This document shows, in pieces, positions 26,286 to 34,271 of a DNA stretch of 64,000 nt. Within the stretch, counting starts at the first letter, position 1, and every line of letters begins with the position of its first letter. Source of the stretch: JBFLXR01 sp040757065 (GTDB taxonomy: Bacteria > Pseudomonadota > Gammaproteobacteria > Burkholderiales > Gallionellaceae); the NCBI GenBank assembly GCA_040757065.1, contig JBFLXR010000010.1, positions 20,004 to 84,003 on the forward strand, in the 5' to 3' direction. Below the pieces are notes generated by a model. The model was given only the letters and a program-made list of their open reading frames with translations. It ran no database searches and had not been told where the DNA came from. A program made the translations under genes and the position numbers.

Positions 26286-27689
26286 ATGGATACTCGAATG
26301 GAAAGCGACTCTTTCGGTGCCGTTACAGTTTCCTCGACCCACCTTTGGGGTGCGCAAACCCAACGGGCACTCGAACATTTCCGAATCTCCGGCGAGCGCA
26401 TGCCGCCTGAACTACTGCACGCGCTGGCCGAAGTCAAACGTGCCTGCGCTGCAACCAATCTCGAACTCGGCTTGCTGCCGAAGGAGAAAGGTACTGCCCT
26501 ACTCGCGGCTGCCGACGAAATCCTCGCAGGTTTGCATCCGGAGGAATTTCCGCTTGTCATCTGGCAAACCGGTTCCGGCACCCAGACCAACATGAATATG
26601 AACGAAGTGCTGGCCAACCGAGCCTCGGAGTTAATGGGCGGAGAACGCGGCCTGAAACGTTTGGTACATCCAAACGACGATGCGAACCTTGGACAATCCT
26701 CGAACGATGTCTTCCCTACCGCCATGCACGTTGCAGCCGCATTCGGCATACATTTCCGTTTGCTCCCTTCACTGAATACGTTGCGAGAAGCGATGGCTGG
26801 GAAAGCCGCCGAATATTCCGGACTGATTAAAATTGGTCGCACCCATTTGCAGGATGCCGTCCCCATGACGCTCGGACAAGAGTTCTCCGGCTATGTCGCG
26901 CAGTTGGTACATGCGGAAGCCGCCATCGAAAAATCGCTGACGCCGCTCTATGAACTCGCGATCGGCGGCACGGCTGTCGGCACGGGCTTAAACACGCATC
27001 CCGAATTCGGGCAAGGCGTGGTGCAACGGCTGTCCGAGCGAACAGGCCTGCCCTTCCTCAAAGCGCGCAACCCCTTTGCCGCATTGGCAAGCCACGATGC
27101 CTTGATCCATGCGCACGGTGCGCTAAAAACCCTGTCCGTCGCCCTGATTAAAATCGCCAACGATTTGCGGTGGATGGCTTCCGGGCCGCGCGCCGGTTTG
27201 GGTGAAATCCGTCTGCCTGAAAACGAACCCGGCAGCTCGATTATGCCCGGTAAAATCAATCCGACGCAGTGCGAAGCATTAACTATGCTATGCGCTCAAG
27301 TTATCGGCAACGACACCGCCATGACTTTCGGCGGTTCGGCCGGCAACTTCGAATTGAACGTATATAAACCTCTCATAGCGCATAACATGCTGCAAAGCAT
27401 CCGCCTTCTCGCGGACGGGATGCGCAGTTTTACGCACTACTGTATCGTCGGCATCGAGGCCGACCCTGAGAGGCTGGCTGACCTGACGCAGCGTTCGTTA
27501 ATGCTGGTTACTGCACTGGTTCCCCACATCGGTTATGATCGCGCGGCTGAAATCGCCAAACTAGCTCACCACGAGAAATGTACGCTGAAGCAAGCCGCCC
27601 TCGCCTTGGCGTACGTTACCGAAGAGGAATTCGACCGCTGGGTCATACCTGCCGATATGACGCACCCGACCCCACAAGTACTTGACTAA
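26286..27689 (+). CDS. fumC: Class II fumarate hydratase
   Basis: 467 residues, full length for the iron-independent homotetrameric fumarase of the TCA cycle, which interconverts fumarate and malate. The superfamily signature GSSIMPGKINPTQ is intact, as are QTGSGTQTNMNMNEV, SSNDVFPTAMH and RTHLQDAVPMTLGQE (the catalytic His region). The CGGAGG ribosome site sits 5-6 bases before the ATG. It stands alone as a unit between the HU gene and a small orphan gene. Confidence 0.96.
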   Translation: MDTRMESDSFGAVTVSSTHLWGAQTQRALEHFRISGERMPPELLHALAEVKRACAATNLELGLLPKEKGTALLAAADEILAGLHPEEFPLVIWQTGSGTQTNMNMNEVLANRASELMGGERGLKRLVHPNDDANLGQSSNDVFPTAMHVAAAFGIHFRLLPSLNTLREAMAGKAAEYSGLIKIGRTHLQDAVPMTLGQEFSGYVAQLVHAEAAIEKSLTPLYELAIGGTAVGTGLNTHPEFGQGVVQRLSERTGLPFLKARNPFAALASHDALIHAHGALKTLSVALIKIANDLRWMASGPRAGLGEIRLPENEPGSSIMPGKINPTQCEALTMLCAQVIGNDTAMTFGGSAGNFELNVYKPLIAHNMLQSIRLLADGMRSFTHYCIVGIEADPERLADLTQRSLMLVTALVPHIGYDRAAEIAKLAHHEKCTLKQAALALAYVTEEEFDRWVIPADMTHPTPQVLD

Positions 27690-27835
27690 TTTAATCAGAA
27701 AAGCGTAGCATAACTGCAAGTATCGAAAGTATCGGCTCGCGCTTCCTAGCGAGCTAAACGGGTGGTGCTATCCTAGAAAATACCACCTGACCATCTCCGG
27801 ACAGTGCGTCCGGTTATCAAAAAATGGAGGTCATC

Positions 27836-28243
27836 ATGTCCGCATTTTTTGGCATTGAAGAAAACCAAGCGCAAGGCTTCGTCGAGCAAGGAATCGTTTG
27901 TCTGCCGAACACACCGTCAGGGCATACCAATCTGCATGGCATCGTCGGACATATGCGCGCGGAAGATATCGTTTTTGTTAAACATTGCACGCATTCAGAG
28001 AGTTTGCATGTTAAAGCCGTCGGGATTGTCCATTCGGATTACCATACCGATCAGAAAACCACTTTGTGTTTGCCGGTAGAATGGGTCTGGCAGGGCGACA
28101 AAGTCATCGAGAACACCGATGAAAACATGCCGTTTTGCAACGCCCCCTTTTACGAGGAGCACAACATCGTTGCACAGCATGAAATTATCGCTCTGCTGCC
28201 GACGCGCTTCAGACTGTCCCCGGAAGGCAGCTTACCGGCTTAA
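27836..28243 (+). CDS. Hypothetical protein
   Basis: 135 residues from the ATG at 27836. An in-frame ATG at 27824 exists, but the GGAGGT at 27826-27831 is correctly placed only for 27836. The product is soluble, slightly acidic and rich in His and Cys (GHMRAEDIVFVKHCTHSESLH). Late segments (CLPVEWVWQGDKVI) suggest a beta-barrel-like fold, perhaps related to small-molecule or nucleic-acid binding EVE/PUA-like domains, but I cannot assign it. Convergent with the glycoside-hydrolase-like gene, overlapping its end by 4 bases. Confidence 0.65.
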   Translation: MSAFFGIEENQAQGFVEQGIVCLPNTPSGHTNLHGIVGHMRAEDIVFVKHCTHSESLHVKAVGIVHSDYHTDQKTTLCLPVEWVWQGDKVIENTDENMPFCNAPFYEEHNIVAQHEIIALLPTRFRLSPEGSLPA

Positions 28244-28710
28244 AGGACAGGCAGACATTTGCGTAACCAGTGGCAGCGTAATACGCCTTGAGCTGGCTTA
28301 TTCTGAACGGTAAAGTCGGTATCGTTGCGACCGCCGGCGTAGGGGTCGCTATGCCAGTCCCATACGAACACCCCGCTCACCCACGGCTGATTGAGCGAAC
28401 TCAGCCACAGGTCGATTACGGCAGCCTGCAAGCGCGCGTCGGCAGGCGCCTCACACCCCTTGGGGCGCTCCCAAGGCGTATTTTGCGTGTTTGCACCTGA
28501 AGGGATACCGATTTCCAAAATCAGCACCGGCTTTTTATAGGTGCCAGAAAGACTTGCCAGATCCTTAATCACCGGATCGAGTTTGCTTCGCATTTCGGCT
28601 GTATCCGCCGAATTGCCGAGCGGCGGATACAGCGTCACCCCAAGCTCATCCAGTAAATCCCAATGATAGAAGCCAACAATACCGTCCTGATTGTGTGCCG
28701 CATAAGTCAA
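28240..28710 (-). CDS. Glycoside-hydrolase-like TIM-barrel protein, C-terminal part (frameshifted)
   Basis: The C-terminal frame of a gene whose first half is at 28707-29267. The real homology begins a little upstream of its TTG, in a frame that reads GRLTYAAHNQDGIVGFYHW. It continues with VLILEIGIPSGANTQNTPW (likely the second catalytic Glu) and WVSGVFVWDWHSDP. This resembles the GH113/GTA-like TIM-barrel glycosidases. Restoring one base near 28712-28718 would join both frames into about 342 residues. With the present sequence this piece would not be made from the normal start. A sequencing error is an alternative. Confidence 0.65.
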   Translation of the reverse strand: MTYAAHNQDGIVGFYHWDLLDELGVTLYPPLGNSADTAEMRSKLDPVIKDLASLSGTYKKPVLILEIGIPSGANTQNTPWERPKGCEAPADARLQAAVIDLWLSSLNQPWVSGVFVWDWHSDPYAGGRNDTDFTVQNKPAQGVLRCHWLRKCLPVL

Positions 28711-29267
28711 TCGGCCACCGTTACCGCGCGCACTTGTTTAATCAAATCGCGCCAGTACGGCAAATGATCTGTTCGGCGCAGCTCTGTGCCAATCACCACG
28801 ACTTCAGCACCTTCATTCTGCGCAATCCGCGCATAATGCAAAATGATTTGCGTGTAATTGGCGAACCACGCGCGCCATTCTGCATCGTCGCGCATCTCAA
28901 TCATGCCCGCCCAAGAGTTTTCCACCAAAATCTGCGGCTTAAGAATGACACGCAGGCGAGCGGCGTGCGCCCTGCGAATCCCGCTGATTAGCTGGTCGTC
29001 GCGGACGGAATCCGACTTCTCCACCATTGGTGATTGCGGGTGCGCCTGATGCATAAACGGAATAAAAACAACCGCATTCGCACCGGTACGCGCCAACGCA
29101 TAAAACGACTCATCGGATAACGGAGAATCGAAACCGACCTCCTTGGTTTGCAACATGGTCACGCCGCGAAATTTCTGACCGGCCGAAATGGGGTTAATCG
29201 ACTGCGCTCCGGCTTCGGTCAGGCCGGACAACAAGAACACTGCAATCAATAAGCGTATATATTTCAT
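28707..29267 (-). CDS. Glycoside-hydrolase-like TIM-barrel protein, N-terminal part (frameshifted)
   Basis: 186 residues ending at a TGA created by a frameshift. The signal peptide is clear (MKYIRLLIAVFLLSGLTEAGA), so the product is exported. Segments SDESFYALARTGANAVVFI and VIGTELRRTDHLPYWRDLI fit the first half of a TIM-barrel glycosidase, with the Glu of GTEL as a likely acid/base residue, as in GH113-like families. The frame fails at ACGGTGGCCGATTGA, where one base seems to be missing; the second half follows in another frame. It lies downstream of the RND operon on the same strand. Confidence 0.68.
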   Translation of the reverse strand: MKYIRLLIAVFLLSGLTEAGAQSINPISAGQKFRGVTMLQTKEVGFDSPLSDESFYALARTGANAVVFIPFMHQAHPQSPMVEKSDSVRDDQLISGIRRAHAARLRVILKPQILVENSWAGMIEMRDDAEWRAWFANYTQIILHYARIAQNEGAEVVVIGTELRRTDHLPYWRDLIKQVRAVTVAD

Positions 29268-29413
29268 CTACTCAACAAACCTCTGCACTGCAACGACAAG
29301 CGAATCGGGCAAGACCGCCCAAGATTGCGTCCGCACTGTAACACCGATTAATAATTTTTCCTACATTCATGTAGGAATTATCCCTAACCATAAAAGGGAT
29401 AAGCCAGGCAAAT

Positions 29414-32400
29414 TTATTTATCTACCACCCGAGCCGCCTCCGCCCGATACGGCAATCTGAGCCAGGCAGCGTAAAGCGCAGGAACAAACAATACCGTCAG
29501 CAAAGTCGCAACCAGCAAACCACCCATGATGGCGTAGGCCATCGGCCCCCATAATATGCTGCGCGTAAGCGGTATCATCGCCAGTATCGCCGCCGCAGAA
29601 GTAAGCGCGATCGGGCGGAAGCGCCGCACGGTCGATTCGCGGATTGCATCCCATGCCGACAGTCCGCTTTCCCGGTCTTGCCTGATCTGATCGATCAGGA
29701 TCACGGTATTGCGCATAATCATGCCGCCCAACGCAATCGTCCCCAGCATTGCCACGAAGCCGAACGGCTTATGGAACAATAACAACGCCATCGCCACCCC
29801 GATAATGCCCAGCGGCGCGGTAATCAATACCATTGCTGTGCGCGACAGCGATTTCAATTGCACCATCAGAATCGCTAGCATCGTCGCCAGCATCACCGGC
29901 ATGCCCGCCTGAATCGACTCCTGAGCCCCGGCGTTCTCACCCAGCTCTCCGCTCGGTTCGATGCGATAGCCCGGAGGAAGTTCCGCGCGGACCGCATCCA
30001 GTTTGGCATTCAGACCAATGGCTGTTTCCGTCGCCTGCACCCCGTCCACAATATCCGCCCGCACGCCCAGCGAAAGGTCGCGGTACTTGCGCCAGATAAT
30101 TGGCTCCTCGAGCGTAAAAGAAAGCTGCGCCACTTGGGAAACCGGGACGCTGCCACCACGCGCGGCCGGCACCTGAACCGAGCCGATTTGTTCCAGCGTT
30201 GCACGCTCCGACGCCGGTGCCCGCATGACAATATCGATTAACTGATCGTCTTCGCGGAAATGACCGATGGTCTGCCCATCGACCACCCGCCGCAAAGTCT
30301 GCGCAAGATCGGACGAGCTTACGCCCGCAGCCCGGGCACGCGCCTGATCCACCTCGATATGCAGCATAGGCGTCTGCGCGCCCCAGTCGGCATGCACATC
30401 GCGCAGATACGCATTCTCGCGCATCACCGTCGCCACCTTTTCGGCGTATTGCTTAATGACTGCAATATCGCTGCCGTAAACGCGGAATTCGACGGGATAG
30501 CTGACCGGCGGTCCGAGCGGCACGCGCGAAACCCGCCCGCGCACTCCAGGAAACTGTTCAGCGAAGGCCTGCCGCACCCGCTTAACGACGCGCTCGCGGC
30601 CTTCCAGATCGTGCGTCAGCACCACCAGTTGCGCGAAATTCGGACGATACATTTGCTGCTCGAGCGACAAAAAGAACCGTGGCGAACCGTATCCGACATA
30701 CGTCACGAAACTCGCAATATCGGCATCCTTAGCCAGAATGGCCTCCATCCGCGCCGCCTCGCTTTCCGTCGCCCGGATGCTGCTGCCCTCCGGCATCCAG
30801 ATATCCACCAGAATCTCGACCCGGTTAGAGGATGGGAAGAATTGCTTCTCCGTAAACTTCATGCCGATTCCACCGAGCACAAATGCAACAATTGTGGCAA
30901 CGATCACCGTCCGGCGATGGTGCAGGCACCAATCGATTAAAGCACGCAAACGCTGGTAAAACGGGGTGTCGAACACTTCATGTCCGCCCCCGGCGTGCGG
31001 CTTCAGCAGCCAATAACCCGCCAAGGGCGTCACGAAAATCGCCGCCACCCAGGAAATCAGCAACGCCATCGTCACCACGGCGAACATGGCAAAGGTATAT
31101 TCGCCGGTAGAGGATTGCGCCAGACCGATCGGCATAAAACCCGCCGCTGTCACCAACGTTCCGGACAACATGGGAAACACGGTAGCTGAATAGGCGAAGG
31201 TTGCCGCACGCAAGCGGTCGTAGCCTTCTTGCAATTTACGCACCATCATTTCGACCACAATCATGGCATCGTCCACCAGCAGACCGAGCGCAATAATCAA
31301 AGCGCCGGTGGAAATCCGGTGCAAGTCGATATGAAAAAGACGCATCGTCAGAAAGGTAGCCGCAACCACCAGCGGAATCGTCACGGCAACCACCAGCCCG
31401 GCTCGCAAGCCTAAACTGAGAAAGCTGACCGCCAGCACGATCACCACAGTCTCAAGGAAGGAACGCATAAATTCGCCGACAGCATTCGACACCACGCTGG
31501 GCTGATCCGATACCCGTGCAAATTCAACCCCAACCGGCAACTGCGCGCGCGCCACCTCCATTTCGCGCTTCAGATCTTCTCCGAGCCGTAGCACATCCCC
31601 GCGCGGCTTCATGGAAACTGCCAGTCCGACCGCCGGTTTCCCGGCATAGCGCATAGTCACCTCGGGCGGATCGAGATAACCGCGCTGAATATCCGCCACT
31701 TCGCCCAGCAGTACGGTGCGTCCGTTAGCGCGAATCGGCAACTGCTCCAAATCTTCGATACTGTTGAAATTCCCCTGTACGCGCAAGGGAACGGAAAGCC
31801 CTTCCGCCTGCAAACGCCCGGCATCCTGCACGACGTTTTGCGCCTGTATCGCTTGTGCAATCGCAGCCGGCGGCACGCCCAATTTAGCCATGCGCTGTGT
31901 CGAAAGACTGAGGGTGATTTGTTCCGGTTGCACGCCAATCAGCGATACTTTCGACACATCTGGCAAACGCACCAACTGTTGTTGCACTGTTTCGGCATAG
32001 CGGCGCAGTTCGGCCATGCTGAACCCATCGCCGGTAAAGGCATAAATCGAGCCGAACACATCCCCGAATTCGTCATTGAAGGAAGGCCCGATCACCTCGC
32101 GCGGAAAAGTATGCTGAATATCCCCGATTTTTTTACGTACCTGATACCACAATTGCGGCACCTGGTCCGAGGGTGCGGTATCCAGCAATTTCAGAATAAT
32201 GGTGGATTCCCCGTTGCGGGAGTAACTTAATGCCTCGCGATAATAAGGCACCTCTTCCAGCTTCTTGATAATCCGTGCAGTCACCTCACGGTCAACCTGA
32301 GATGGCGTCGCGCCAGGCCACAAAGTACGAATGACCATGACACGAAAAGTAAAATCCGGGTCTTCCCGCTGCCCAAGCTTAAAATACGACATCAGACCGG

Positions 32401-32482
32401 CGATGCCGATCAGAACAATGAGAAACCAGCTCAACTGACGCTGATTCAGCGCCATGCCTGTCAGATTGAAGCGCTCTCTCAT
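29414..32482 (-). CDS. RND efflux transporter permease
   Basis: 1022 residues, typical of the AcrB/HAE superfamily. It has an N-terminal membrane helix (WFLIVLIGIAGLMSYF), a large periplasmic loop, a central helix bundle (TGALIIALGLLVDDAMIVVEMMVRKL, shown as LIIALGLLVDDAMIVVEM), then a second loop and bundle (GTIALGGMIMRNTVILIDQI). The conserved Asp pair LVDDAM belongs to the proton pathway. It pumps drugs, metals or metabolites out via an adaptor and a TolC-like channel; the substrate is not readable. The start overlaps the adaptor stop by 4 bases, and no outer-membrane channel gene is adjacent. Confidence 0.93.
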   Translation of the reverse strand: MRERFNLTGMALNQRQLSWFLIVLIGIAGLMSYFKLGQREDPDFTFRVMVIRTLWPGATPSQVDREVTARIIKKLEEVPYYREALSYSRNGESTIILKLLDTAPSDQVPQLWYQVRKKIGDIQHTFPREVIGPSFNDEFGDVFGSIYAFTGDGFSMAELRRYAETVQQQLVRLPDVSKVSLIGVQPEQITLSLSTQRMAKLGVPPAAIAQAIQAQNVVQDAGRLQAEGLSVPLRVQGNFNSIEDLEQLPIRANGRTVLLGEVADIQRGYLDPPEVTMRYAGKPAVGLAVSMKPRGDVLRLGEDLKREMEVARAQLPVGVEFARVSDQPSVVSNAVGEFMRSFLETVVIVLAVSFLSLGLRAGLVVAVTIPLVVAATFLTMRLFHIDLHRISTGALIIALGLLVDDAMIVVEMMVRKLQEGYDRLRAATFAYSATVFPMLSGTLVTAAGFMPIGLAQSSTGEYTFAMFAVVTMALLISWVAAIFVTPLAGYWLLKPHAGGGHEVFDTPFYQRLRALIDWCLHHRRTVIVATIVAFVLGGIGMKFTEKQFFPSSNRVEILVDIWMPEGSSIRATESEAARMEAILAKDADIASFVTYVGYGSPRFFLSLEQQMYRPNFAQLVVLTHDLEGRERVVKRVRQAFAEQFPGVRGRVSRVPLGPPVSYPVEFRVYGSDIAVIKQYAEKVATVMRENAYLRDVHADWGAQTPMLHIEVDQARARAAGVSSSDLAQTLRRVVDGQTIGHFREDDQLIDIVMRAPASERATLEQIGSVQVPAARGGSVPVSQVAQLSFTLEEPIIWRKYRDLSLGVRADIVDGVQATETAIGLNAKLDAVRAELPPGYRIEPSGELGENAGAQESIQAGMPVMLATMLAILMVQLKSLSRTAMVLITAPLGIIGVAMALLLFHKPFGFVAMLGTIALGGMIMRNTVILIDQIRQDRESGLSAWDAIRESTVRRFRPIALTSAAAILAMIPLTRSILWGPMAYAIMGGLLVATLLTVLFVPALYAAWLRLPYRAEAARVVDK

Positions 32483-33534
32483 GGCATCAGCCTGACTTGC
32501 TGCCCTTCGCGCAACAGATTAGCGCCCGCCGTAACGACGACATCGCCATCCTGCAAACCGGCAAGTATCCTGATTCGATTTTCTTCCATCTGCCCGGTTT
32601 GCACAAGCACAGCATGCACGGTTTTCGCCGAATCGACTTTCCAGACTTTCGCCTTACCGTCGCGACTAAAAACCGCAGCCAGCGGCAACCGTACTACCTG
32701 CTCTCCCGTCAACTCGACCACTGCTGTTGCACTCATACCGAGTTGCAGTGCTGCATCGGGTTTATCCAAGGTCAAGCGGGCTGTATAGGTACGCAGCACC
32801 GGATCGGCTGTAGCCGCCAATTCGCGAAGTGCGCCCGCATAGGCACTGCCGGGTAGCGCATTTAATTCGACGGCAAACCGCTTAGCCGATTTAAAGCGCA
32901 CCAAGGCGGATTCCGGCACTTGCACCTCCACCTCTCGCTCACTGCCTTGTGCCAAACGCATGATCGGTTGGCCCGCGGCCACCACCTGTCCGGGATTGCA
33001 ATCCAGCCCCGTCAGGACACCATCGCGTTCCGCCGACAGCGCGGTATAACCGACTTGCCGGTTTTGCTGGGTATGCGAAGCTTTAACGGCATTCAACCGC
33101 GCACGCGCAGCATCTGCGGCAGCCTGCTTTTGCTCCAATACCGCCTTGGAAACAAAGCCTTTATCGTACAAAACACGGTAACGCGCCAGATCAGCCTCCG
33201 CAAAAGTCGCACTGCTCTGCGCTTCCGCTTCTCCTGCCGCGCCAGACTGCGCTGCCAGCTGATAATCGGTCGCCTCCAGCGACGCCAATATCTGCCCGCG
33301 CTTCACCGTTTCGCCAAGCTTAACTTTACATTCCGCGACTTTTCCCGCCACCCGAAATGCCAGCGGGCTTTCATAACGCGCACGAATTTCACCAGGTAAA
33401 CTGAGTTTGTTCAGATCGCTCTGCAGGCCGACCTGCATCGTCTTCACCAGACGAACCGGCTCGGGCGGCGCTTCCTTTTTGCCGCACGCTGCCAGCAGCG
33501 CGCTCAGCCCCAACATAATCCAGACATTTCGCAT
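32479..33534 (-). CDS. RND efflux periplasmic adaptor lipoprotein
   Basis: 351 residues. The lipoprotein signal MLGLSALLAACGKK gives a lipid-anchored adaptor. The membrane-fusion fold is visible as LAFRVAGKVAECKVKLGETV (lipoyl half), a helical hairpin rich in Ala and Gln, and YTALSAERDGVLTGLDCNPG (second lipoyl half). The C-terminal beta-barrel follows. It links the RND permease downstream to an outer-membrane channel. The ATG at 33534 lies 146 bases inside the 3' end of the TetR gene, so the two proteins share DNA in different frames. Confidence 0.92.
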   Translation of the reverse strand: MRNVWIMLGLSALLAACGKKEAPPEPVRLVKTMQVGLQSDLNKLSLPGEIRARYESPLAFRVAGKVAECKVKLGETVKRGQILASLEATDYQLAAQSGAAGEAEAQSSATFAEADLARYRVLYDKGFVSKAVLEQKQAAADAARARLNAVKASHTQQNRQVGYTALSAERDGVLTGLDCNPGQVVAAGQPIMRLAQGSEREVEVQVPESALVRFKSAKRFAVELNALPGSAYAGALRELAATADPVLRTYTARLTLDKPDAALQLGMSATAVVELTGEQVVRLPLAAVFSRDGKAKVWKVDSAKTVHAVLVQTGQMEENRIRILAGLQDGDVVVTAGANLLREGQQVRLMP

Positions 33535-34177
33535 GTCCCTCTCCCTTATCGAAGGTACCCGCCCAAAGTGCGCGCAACCCGGCTTCGACTCCCTGCTCGT
33601 AGTCGTGCCGCATCATTTCCAAAACGCCCGCGCATTGATTCAGCGGAGACCGATTGCCGACGAGTTGCCAAAACCCCAGCATTAAGGCGTAAGAACGCAT
33701 CAAGAGCTGCACACCTTCCTGCGTACCGTGCAGCGGAAAATGGCGGCACAATGCCTCGCCTGCTGCAAACAAACGCTGTTCGCTGCGCGCATTAAAGGCT
33801 TCGGCTGCTGCTTGGCTGACCGATTTGCTCATCACCGCCGCAACCAGCGTACCCAGCGGCAAAAAAGCAGGCTGTCGCAGAATATAATCGCGCGCAACCG
33901 TCATCACACTGTCGAAAGAAACTTGCGTACTCGACTTTAAATGCGTAATCAAAGCTTGAAAAAAACTGTCGACATGCCGCTCGTGCGCGGCCAGCAACAT
34001 GTCTTCCTTGCTCTCAAAGTACAGATAGACTGTTCCCTTGGCCATTCCGGCCCGTTGCGCCACTTCCGCAACGTTAATCATCCGTTCGGGATGTTCCAGC
34101 CAAAGCGCAACCGCAGCATCCAGTATTTGGTTGCTGCGCAGTTCGCGCTCTTCTGGACTGATTGCTGGTCTTGCCAT
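33389..34177 (-). CDS. TetR/AcrR family regulator with an extended tail
   Basis: 262 residues. N-terminal helix-turn-helix (NVAEVAQRAGMAKGTVYLYF, then ESKEDMLLAA) is classic TetR. The ligand domain runs to about residue 215 (LEMMRHDYEQGVEAGLRALW). The last 45 residues, after CLDYVGAERAAG, are Gly/Ala/Ser-rich, charged and unlike TetR. They are encoded in the region that also encodes the adaptor start in another frame. A frameshift that removed an earlier stop could explain this tail. It probably represses its own operon through the twin palindromes 16-61 bases upstream. Confidence 0.88.
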   Translation of the reverse strand: MARPAISPEERELRSNQILDAAVALWLEHPERMINVAEVAQRAGMAKGTVYLYFESKEDMLLAAHERHVDSFFQALITHLKSSTQVSFDSVMTVARDYILRQPAFLPLGTLVAAVMSKSVSQAAAEAFNARSEQRLFAAGEALCRHFPLHGTQEGVQLLMRSYALMLGFWQLVGNRSPLNQCAGVLEMMRHDYEQGVEAGLRALWAGTFDKGEGHAKCLDYVGAERAAGSVRQKGSAARAGSSGEDDAGRPAERSEQTQFTW

Positions 34178-34192
34178 TCACCCCACCATTAA

Positions 34193-34205
34193 TGACCGTC
34201 AGTCA
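34193..34205. promoter_or_regulatory. Candidate TetR operator 1
   Basis: TGACCGTCAGTCA, an odd palindrome with TGAC/GTCA arms, 16 bases upstream of the tetR start. It shares its TGACC outer arm with operator 2. Centre-to-centre distance between the two sites is 33 bases, about three helical turns. Confidence 0.6.
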
Positions 34206-34225
34206 ACTTATGGCGCAATAATATA

Positions 34226-34238
34226 TGACCAGCGGTCA
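34226..34238. promoter_or_regulatory. Candidate TetR operator 2
   Basis: TGACCAGCGGTCA, a perfect five-base-arm palindrome (TGACC/GGTCA) in the 94-base gap between tetR and the SulP gene. Together with operator 1 it fits autoregulation of the tetR-adaptor-permease operon. Confidence 0.62.
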
Positions 34239-34271
34239 AATAACAACCGTATCTGCTTTTAAGTAAAGAAA

